In this document: positions 55,901-64,000 of the stretch, in pieces
How positions within the stretch are numbered: position 1 is the first letter of the stretch
Layout: every line of letters starts with the position of its first letter
Assembly: GCA_037893225.1 (NCBI GenBank)
Contig: JAZGUH010000199.1
Coordinates: 3,534,001 to 3,598,000, forward strand
DNA from: Hippasteria phrygiana
Taxonomy: Eukaryota; Echinodermata; Asteroidea; Valvatida; Goniasteridae
DNA length: 64,000 nt
Direction of reading: 5' to 3'
Program-made: the position numbers and the translations under genes
The notes under the pieces: model-generated
What the model was told of the DNA's origin: nothing
Databases searched by the model: none
The model's input: the letters and a program-made list of their open reading frames with translations, nothing else

Positions 55901-58215
55901 AGGAGGGAAGAATAGCCCTGCAATAATAGAGGTCAAATGTCAAAGTTGAATTATTTATGATATTTTTTTTTAAATATGATATTTTTCATATTTTGGGCAA
56001 AAATTGCAATTTCGACCAAGTATAAAGCAATTGACGACTTGCAACTGTGAGAAAAGGCTCCCAGGCATCTCCAGGATCGATTTCAATCAAATTTAGAAAA
56101 CCCCCTTTTTTGGCCAAAATCGTCAAAAATGGTAAGGGTTACCCCTTGCCGTTTTGTTCCGGGTCGAAACAAAGTTGGCCTGAAAATGGCATAAAATTTA
56201 GCCAATGAGGAGGGAAGAATAGCCCTGCAATAATAAAGGTCAAATGTCAAAGTTGAATTATTTATGATATTTTTTTAAAAATATGATATTTTTCATATTT
56301 TGGCAAAAAATTGCAATTTCGACCAAGTATGAAGCAATTTACGACTTGCAACTGTGAGAAAAGGCTCCCAGGCATCTCCAGGATCGATCTCAATCAAATT
56401 TAGAAAACCCCCTTTTTGGGCCAAAATCGTTAAAAATGGTAAGGGTTACCCCTTGCCGTTATTTCCGGGTCGAAAAAAAAGTTGGCCTGAAAATGGCAGA
56501 AAATTTTGCCAATGAGGAGGGAAGAATAGCCCTGCAATAATAGAGGTCAAATGTCAAAGTTGAATTATTTATGATATTTTAAAAAAAATGATATTTCTCA
56601 TATTTTGGGCAAAAATTGCAATTTCGACCAAGTATGAAGCAATTGACGACTTGCAACTGTGAGAAAAGGCTCCCAGGCATCTCCAGAATCGATTTCAATC
56701 AAATTTAGAAAACCCCTTTTTGGGCCAAAATCGTCAAAAATGGTAAGGGTTACCCCTTGCCGTTATTTCCGGGTCGAAAAAAAAGTTGGCCTGAAAATGG
56801 CAGAAAATTTAGCCAATGAGGAGGGAAGAATAGCCCTGCAATAATAGATGTCAAATGTCAAAGTTGAATTATTTATGATATTTTTTTTAAAATATGATAT
56901 TTTTCATATTTTGGGCAAAAATTGCAATTTCGACCAAGTATGAAGCAATTGACGACTTGCAACTGTGAGAAAAGGCTCCCAGGCATCTCCAGGATCGATT
57001 TCAATCAAATTCAGAAAACCCCCTTTTTGGGCCAAAATCGTCAAAAATGGTAAGGGTTACCCCTTGCCGTTATTTCCGGGTCGAAAAAAAAGTTGGCCTG
57101 AAAATGGCAGAAAATTTAGCCAATGAGGAGGGAAGAATAGCCCTGCAATAACAGAGGTCAAATGTCAAAGTTGAATTATTTATGATATTTTTAAAAAAAT
57201 GATATTTCTCATATTTTGGGCAAAAATTGCAATTTCGACCAAGTATGAAGCAATTGACGACTTGCAACTGTGAGAAAAGGCTCCCAGGCATCTCCAGAAT
57301 CGATTTCAATCAAATTTAGAAAACCCCCTTTTTGGGCCAAAATCGTCAAAAATGGTAAGGGTTACCCTTGCCGTTATTTCCGGGTCGAAAAAGAAGTTGG
57401 CCTGAAAATGGCAGAAAATTTAGCCAATGAGGAGGGAAGAATAGCCCTGCAATAATAGAGGTCAAATGTCAAAGTTGAATTATTTATGATATTTCTTTTT
57501 AAATATGATATTTTTCATATTTTGGGCAAAAATTGCAATTTCGACCAAGTATGAAGCAATTGACGACTTGCAACTGTGAGAAAAGGCTCCCAGGCATCTC
57601 CAGGATCGATTTCAATCAAATTTAGAAAACCCCTTTTTTGGGCCAAAATCGTCAAAATTGGTAAGGGTTACCCCTTGCCGTTATTTCCGGGTCGAAAAAA
57701 GAGTTGGCCTGAAAATGGCAGAAAATTTAGCCAATGAGGAGGGAAGAATAGCCCTGCAATAATAGAGGTCAAATGTCAAAGTTGAATTATTTATGATATT
57801 TTTCTACAAATATGATATTTTTCATATTTTGGGCAAAAATTGCAATTTCGACCAAGTATGAAGCAATTCACGACTTGCAACTGTGAGAAAAGGCTCACAG
57901 GCATCTCCAGGATCGATTTCAATCAAATTGAGAAAACCCCCTTTTTGGGCCAAAATCGTTAAAAATGGTAAGGGTTACCCCTTGCCGTTTTGTTCCGGGT
58001 CGAAAAAAAGTTGGCCTGAAAATGGCATAAAATTTAGCCAATGAGGAGGGAAGAATAGCCCTGCAATAATAAAGGTCAAATGTCAAAGTTGAATTATTTA
58101 TGATATTTTTTTTAAAATATGATATTTTTCATATTTTGGGCAAAAATTGCAATTTCGACCAAGTATGAAGCAATTGACGACTTGCAACTGTGAGAAAAGG
58201 CTCCCAGGATCGATT

Positions 58216-61200
58216 TCAATCAAATTTAGAAAACCCCCTTTTTGGGCCAAAATCGTCAAAAATGGTAAGGGTTACCCCTTGCCGTTTTGTTCCGGGTCGA
58301 AAAAAAGTTGGCCTGAAAATGTAAGAAAATTTAGCCAATGAGGAGGGAAGAATAGCCCTGCAATAATAGAGGTCAAATGTCAAAAGTGAATTATTTATGA
58401 TATTTTTTTTTAAATATGGTATTTTTCTTATTTTTGGCAAAAATTGCAATTTCGACCAAGTATGAAGCAATTGACGACTTGCAACTGTGAGAAAAGGCTC
58501 CCAGGCATCTCCAGGATCGATTTCAATCAAATTTAGAAAACCCCTTTTTGGGCCAAAATCGTCAAAAATGGTAAGGGTTACCCCTTGCCGTTTTGTTCCG
58601 GGTCGAAAAAAAGTTGGCCTGAAAATGGCAGAAAATTTTGCTAATGAGGAGGGAAGAATAGCCCTGCAATTATAGAGGTCAAATGTCAAAGTTGAATTAT
58701 TTATGATATTATTAAAAAAATTATATTTCTCATATTTTGGGCAAAAATTGCAATTTCGACCAAGTATGAAGCAATTGACGACTTGCAACTGTGAGAAAAG
58801 GCTCCCAGGCATCTCCAGAATCGATTTCAATCAAATTTAGAAAACCCCTTTTTTGGGCCAAAATCGTCAGAAATGGTAAGGGTTACCCCTTGCCGTTATT
58901 TCCGGGTCGAAAAAAGAGTTGCCCTGAAAATGGCAGAAAATTTAGCCAATGAGGAGGGAAGAATAGCCCTGCAATAATAGAGGTCAAATGTCAAAGTTGA
59001 ATTATTTATGATATTTTTTTTAAAATATGGTATTTTTCATATTTTGGGCAAAAATTGCAATTTCGACCAAGTATGAAGCAATTGACGACTTGCAACTGTG
59101 AGAAAAGGCTCCCAGGCATCTCCAGAATCGATTTCAATCAAATTTAGAAAACCCCTTTTTTGGGCCAAAATCGTCAGAAATGGTAAGGGTTACCCCTTGC
59201 CGTTTTTTCCGGGTCGAAAAAAATGTTGCCCTGAAAATGGCAGAAAATTTTGCTAATGAGGAGGGAAGAATAGCCCTGCAATAATAAAGGTCAAATGTCA
59301 AAGTTGAATTATTTATGATATTTTTTTTTAAATATGATATTTTTCATATTTTGGGAAAAAATTGCAATTTCGACCAAGTATGAAGCAATTGACGACTTGC
59401 AACTGTGAGAAAAGGCTCCCAGGCATCTCCAGGATCGATTTCAATCAAATTGAGAAAACCCCCTTTTTGGGCCAAAATCGTTAAAAATGGTAAGGGTTAC
59501 CCCTTGCCGTTTTGTTCCGGGTCGAAAAAAAGTTGGCCTGAAAATGGCATAAAATTTAGCCAATGAGGAGGGAAGAATAGCCCTGCAATAATAAAGGTCA
59601 AATGTCAAAGTTGAATTATTTATGATATTTTTTTTAAAATATGATATTTTTCATATTTTGGGCAAAAATTGCAATTTCGACCAAGTATGAAGCAATTGAC
59701 GACTTGCAACTGTGAGAAAAGGCTCCCAGGATCGATTTCAATCAAATTTAGAAAACCCCCTTTTTGGGCCAAAATCGTCAAAAATGGTAAGGGTTACCCC
59801 TTGCCGTTTTGTTCCGGGTCGAAAAAAAGTTGGCCTGAAAATGTAAGAAAATTTAGCCAATGAGGAGGGAAGAATAGCCCTGCAATAATAGAGGTCAAAT
59901 GTCAAAAGTGAATTATTTATGATATTTTTTTTTAAATATGGTATTTTTCTTATTTTTGGCAAAAATTGCAATTTCGACCAAGTATGAAGCAATTGACGAC
60001 TTGCAACTGTGAGAAAAGGCTCCCAGGCATCTCCAGGATCGATTTCAATCAAATTTAGAAAACCCCTTTTTGGGCCAAAATCGTCAAAAATGGTAAGGGT
60101 TACCCCTTGCCGTTTTGTTCCGGGTCGAAAAAAAGTTGGCCTGAAAATGGCAGAAAATTTTGCTAATGAGGAGGGAAGAATAGCCCTGCAATTATAGAGG
60201 TCAAATGTCAAAGTTGAATTATTTATGATATTATTAAAAAAATTATATTTCTCATATTTTGGGCAAAAATTGCAATTTCGACCAAGTATGAAGCAATTGA
60301 CGACTTGCAACTGTGAGAAAAGGCTCCCAGGCATCTCCAGAATCGATTTCAATCAAATTTAGAAAACCCCTTTTTTGGGCCAAAATCGTCAGAAATGGTA
60401 AGGGTTACCCCTTGCCGTTATTTCCGGGTCGAAAAAAGAGTTGCCCTGAAAATGGCAGAAAATTTAGCCAATGAGGAGGGAAGAATAGCCCTGCAATAAT
60501 AGAGGTCAAATGTCAAAGTTGAATTATTTATGATATTTTTTTTAAAATATGGTATTTTTCATATTTTGGGCAAAAATTGCAATTTCGACCAAGTATGAAG
60601 CAATTGACGACTTGCAACTGTGAGAAAAGGCTCCCAGGCATCTCCAGAATCGATTTCAATCAAATTTAGAAAACCCCTTTTTTGGGCCAAAATCGTCAGA
60701 AATGGTAAGGGTTACCCCTTGCCGTTTTTTCCGGGTCGAAAAAAATGTTGCCCTGAAAATGGCAGAAAATTTTGCTAATGAGGAGGGAAGAATAGCCCTG
60801 CAATAATAAAGGTCAAATGTCAAAGTTGAATTATTTATGATATTTTTTTTTAAATATGATATTTTTCATATTTTGGGAAAAAATTGCAATTTCGACCAAG
60901 TATGAAGCAATTGACGACTTGCAACTGTGAGAAAAGGCTCCCAGGCATCTCCAGGATCGATTTCAATCAAATTTAGAAAACCCCCTTTTTGGGCCAAAAT
61001 CGTTAAAAATGGTAAGGGTTATCCCTTGCCGTTTTGTTCCGGGTCGAAAAAGAGTTGGCCTGAAAATGGCAGAAAATTTTGCCAATGAGGAGGGAAGAAT
61101 AGCCCTGCAATAATAGAGGTCAAATGTCAAAGTTGAATTATTTATGATATTTTTTTTTTAATATGATATTTTTCATATTTTGGGCAAAAATTGCAATTTC

Positions 61201-61259
61201 GACGAAGTATGAAGCAATTGACGACTTGCAACTGTGAGAAAAGGCTCCCAGGATCGATT
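58216..61259 (+). repeat. higher-order repeat D: 5-mer of 1522 bp
   Basis: The block at 58216 recurs at 59738, including the variant AAAAAAATTATATTTCTC (58720 and 60238), not seen elsewhere in the array. It is derived from the C-type monomers. Confidence 0.85.
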
Positions 61260-63130
61260 TCAATCAAATTTAGAAAACCCCCTTTTTGGGCCAAAATCGT
61301 CAAAAATGGTAAGGGTTACCCCTTGCCGTTTTGTTCCGGGTCGAAAAAAAGTTGGCCTGAAAATGTAAGAAAATTTAGCCAATGAGGAGGGAAGAATAGC
61401 CCTGCAATAATAGAGGTCAAATGTCAAAAGTTAATTATTTATGATATTTTTTTAAAAATATGGTATTTTTCTTATTTTGGGCAAAAATTGCAATTTCGAC
61501 CAAGTATGAAGCAATTGACGACTTGCAACTGTGAGAAAAGGCTCCCAGGCATCTCCAGGATCGATTTCAATCAAATTTAGAAAACCCCCTTTTTGGGCCA
61601 AAATCGTCAAAAATGGTAAGGGTTACCCCTTGCCGTTTTGTTCCGGGTCGAAAAAATGTTGGCCTGAAAATGGCAGAAAATTTAGCCAATGAGGAGGGAA
61701 GAATAGCCCTGCAATAATAGAGGTCAAATGTCAAAGTTGAATTATTTGTGATATTATTTAAAAAATGATATTTTTCATATTTTGGGAAACAATTGCAATT
61801 TCGACCAAGTATGAAGCAATTGACGACTTGCAACTGTGAGAAAAGGCTCCCAGGCATCTCCAGAATCGATTTCAATCAAATTTAGAAAACCCCTTTTTTG
61901 GGCCAAAATCGTCAAAAATGGTAAGGGTTACCCCTTGCCGTTTTTTCCGGGTCGAAAAAAATGTTGCCCTGAAAATGGCAGAAAATTTAGCCAATGAGGA
62001 GGGAAGAATAGCCCTGCAATAATAAAGGTCAAATGTCAAAGTTGAATTATTTATGATATTTTTTTTTAAATATGATATTTTTCATATTTTGGGAAAAAAT
62101 TGCAATTTCGACCAAGTATGAAGCAATTGACGACTTGCAACTGTGAGAAAAGGCTCCCAGGCATCTCCAGGATCGATTTCAATCAAATTTAGAAAACCCC
62201 CTTTTTGGGCCAAAATCGTTAAAAATGGTAAGGGTTATCCCTTGCCGTTTTGTTCCGGGTCGAAAAAGAGTTGGCCTGAAAATGGCAGAAAATTTTGCCA
62301 ATGAGGAGGGAAGAATAGCCCTGCAATAATAGAGGTCAAATGTCAAAGTTGAATTATTTATGATATTTTTTTTTTAATATGATATTTTTCATATTTTGGG
62401 CAAAAATTGCAATTTCGACGAAGTATGAAGCAATTGACGACTTGCAACTGTGAGAAAAGGCTCCCAGGATCGATTTCAATCAAATTTAGAAAACCCCCTT
62501 TTTGGGCCAAAATCGTCAAAAATGGTAAGGGTTACCCCTTGCCGTTTTGTTCCGGGTCGAAAAAAAGTTGGCCTGAAAATGTAAGAAAATTTAGCCAATG
62601 AGGAGGGAAGAATAGCCCTGCAATAATAGAGGTCAAATGTCAAAAGTTAATTATTTATGATATTTTTTTAAAAATATGGTATTTTTCTTATTTTGGGCAA
62701 AAATTGCAATTTCGACCAAGTATGAAGCAATTGACGACTTGCAACTGTGAGAAAAGGCTCCCAGGCATCTCCAGGATCGATTTCAATCAAATTTAGAAAA
62801 CCCCCTTTTTGGGCCAAAATCGTCAAAAATGGTAAGGGTTACCCCTTGCCGTTTTGTTCCGGGTCGAAAAAATGTTGGCCTGAAAATGGCAGAAAATTTA
62901 GCCAATGAGGAGGGAAGAATAGCCCTGCAATAATAGAGGTCAAATGTCAAAGTTGAATTATTTGTGATATTATTTAAAAAATGATATTTTTCATATTTTG
63001 GGAAACAATTGCAATTTCGACCAAGTATGAAGCAATTGACGACTTGCAACTGTGAGAAAAGGCTCCCAGGCATCTCCAGAATCGATTTCAATCAAATTTA
63101 GAAAACCCCTTTTTTGGGCCAAAATCGTCA
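61191..63130 (+). repeat. higher-order repeat E: 4-mer of 1216 bp
   Basis: The markers TTTCGACGAAGTATGAAG (61198 and 62414), TCAAAAGTTAATTATTT (61427 and 62643), GAATTATTTGTGATATT (61740 and 62956) and GGGAAACAATTGCAATTTCG (61785 and 63001) repeat exactly 1216 bp apart. This is the youngest-looking duplication, next to the right edge. Confidence 0.88.
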
Positions 63131-63135
63131 AAAAT

Positions 63136-63185
63136 GCCGGGTCGAAAAATTTCCGGGTCGAAAAATTTCCGGGTCGAAAAAAAAG
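63136..63185 (+). repeat. 16-bp tandem in the last satellite unit
   Basis: CCGGGTCGAAAAATTT is repeated about 2.7 times, replacing the usual single CCGGGTCGAAA. The preceding GGTAAGGGTTACCCCTTGCC segment is deleted. Confidence 0.85.
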
Positions 63186-63325
63186 TTGGCCTGAAAATGG
63201 CAGAAAATTTAGCTAATAAGGTGGGAAGAATTATTTATATTTAAAATTTAGGAAAGAAGAAGATATTTTTCCTATTTTGGGCAAAATTGCAATTTCGACC
63301 AAGAATAAAGGAATTGACTACTTGG
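63183..63325 (+). repeat. right edge unit of the satellite array
   Basis: A decayed final monomer: GTTGGCCTGAAAATGGCAG then AGCTAATAAGGTGGGAAG. It lacks about 36 bp around TAGCCCTGCAATAATAGAGG and ends ACCAAGAATAAAGGAATTG. Homology fades out by about 63325. Confidence 0.85.
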
Positions 63326-63718
63326 AAAAGAGTAAAAGAAAACGAAAATAAAGATAAATCACACGAAAAACAAAAAGAATCAAGTCAAATCATAACAAAC
63401 TGTAGTTTGTTCTACATTTTATTTGGTACATATCGATAGACGAAATTCAATCTGAAATTCTATTCACAAAGTCGTTTCCAGTTATTTATAATTTACACCC
63501 CAATATTTGAACAGATATTTGACCCAGCTGACAACCATAAATGTGACGCTATTTCTTTATTGAAAAGAGAAATAAACTTCCACTAAACCACCTCTGACAA
63601 AGAAAATCAAATTCCTAGAACTTAGAGTTGTTAACATCTATCAAAAGAATTATGGACTCGCGTACATTTTCCCCAAAACTGCAACGACTGAAAAATAGAA
63701 AAAAGTTGGACGTGAAGG
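63326..63718. other. AT-rich non-satellite flank
   Basis: No gene or repeat was recognised in this stretch beyond the array. Confidence 0.5.
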
Positions 63719-64000
63719 TTAATGCGCAGAACTTTTGTGCACAATTTTAAGTTCCGGGATGTTTCTAACAAGAACTGAATTAATAAAGCATAATTTGTGT
63801 GGCATTTTGTCTAGTGTGATGCCGTGATCGTTTGCTGGAAAGTTGGCTCTGGAAAGAGCAATGGTGAGATAAGGTCTCGACGTTTCGAACAGTGTGCTCT
63901 GTTCGTCTTCAGGAAACCGTATACAGTATTTCAGTATACACGTAGTTGGTGCGATTGTTTTCACATTATTTGAATGACATCTGTAGTTTCAGTAAAATTT
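63719..64000 (-). mobile_element. possible Penelope-type retroelement end
   Basis: On the minus strand CTGAAGA is followed by a 7-bp stem CGAACAG/CTGTTCG (63905-63899 and 63892-63886) with a 6-nt loop, then AAACGTCGAGACC. This CTGANGA-stem-CGAAAC-GTC order resembles the hammerhead-like motifs described in Penelope-like elements. An 81-codon minus-strand frame (63719-63964) runs through it but has no recognised domain. The element would continue beyond the window. Confidence 0.35.

Larger units (their letters stand above)
27144..63325 (+). repeat. 305-bp satellite array, about 118 monomers
   Basis: A continuous head-to-tail array. The landmark TTGGCCTGAAAATGGCAG recurs every 304-307 bp (for example 27469, 27776, 28083, 28387, 28691, 28997, 29302, 29609). 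Each monomer has a GC-richer half (CCAAAATCGTCAAAAATGG, TAAGGGTTACCCCTTGCCG, TTCCGGGTCGAAA) and an AT-rich half (GAATTATTTATGATATTTTT, CATATTTTGGGCAAAAATTG). Length changes come mainly from A/T runs. Interior monomers look about 95% or more alike by eye; edge units are far more diverged. There is no transposase or LTR. Open frames on both strands repeat with the monomer and are not genes. Confidence 0.97.

Noticed and set aside
44499..58830. 204-codon minus-strand open frames (MKSILEMPGSLFSQLQ-type), repeated in the array
   Set aside because: They span about two monomers, recur wherever indels keep the monomers in phase, coexist with open frames on the plus strand, and have no domain or splice context. 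They are by-products of the satellite.
27144..63325. CENP-B box in the satellite
   Set aside because: TTTCGACCAAGTATGA matches the first half of the box (TTCG, then A at the right spacing) but has ATGA where CGGG is required. CCGGGTCGAAA on the other strand also fails the spacing.
27144..63325. CRISPR array
   Set aside because: The repeat is about 305 bp with no short repeat/unique spacer alternation, and the DNA is clearly eukaryotic.
27144..63325. Telomeric repeat (GGGTTA) signal
   Set aside because: AAGGGTTACCCC occurs once per monomer only and never in tandem TTAGGG form.

Overview
The window is from an animal nuclear genome. It has intron-rich genes with GT-AG introns, tRNA-derived SINEs, many short inverted-repeat transposons and a very long satellite array. 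The two recognisable proteins are close to their human counterparts in length and sequence. The repeat style and the long G/C homopolymers suggest a marine invertebrate, possibly a deuterostome such as an echinoderm, hemichordate or amphioxus; this is inference, and the species cannot be read from the sequence.

Layout. Positions 1-3.7 kb are non-coding, with two small foldback MITEs. SSNA1, a small coiled-coil microtubule/centrosome protein, lies on the minus strand in three exons (3735-5879). A compact divergent promoter follows at about 5880-6055, with a CRE palindrome and a YY1-type ATGGCGGC element. A short plus-strand exon-like segment (6056-6088) ends in a perfect donor and may be the first, mostly untranslated, exon of the next gene. 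The gap to 8.4 kb holds a 1-kb near-perfect palindrome and two inverted copies of a hAT-like MITE.

DHX16 (PRP2-type DEAH-box spliceosomal helicase) occupies 8409-25988 on the plus strand in 20 coding exons. They give 1046 residues once two apparent single-base insertions in exon 16 are allowed for. Every helicase motif is present. Its introns are loaded with repeats: at least eight copies of one TTAA-flanked MITE family, two other TTAA-flanked MITEs, two hAT-like MITEs, several SINEs, homopolymer tracts and a dispersed AATCCTCCAAAATCC-type motif.

From about 27.15 kb to 63.33 kb, beginning only about 1.2 kb after the DHX16 stop codon, there is one head-to-tail satellite array of about 118 monomers of 304-307 bp. 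It is organised into several local higher-order repeats (8-mer, 9/10/12-mer, 5-mer and 4-mer). The edge units are the most diverged. They share states with a detached, decayed partial monomer lying between DHX16 and the array, as expected if unequal exchange homogenises the interior. The last 0.7 kb is non-satellite DNA and carries a stem-loop that resembles the hammerhead-like signature of Penelope-type retroelements.

The two genes are independent housekeeping genes sharing a divergent promoter region; nothing suggests a joint pathway. The most unusual content is the satellite: a complete array with both edges visible, directly beside an essential splicing gene. Short open frames inside it, some 204 codons long on the minus strand, are by-products of the repeat and were not annotated as genes.
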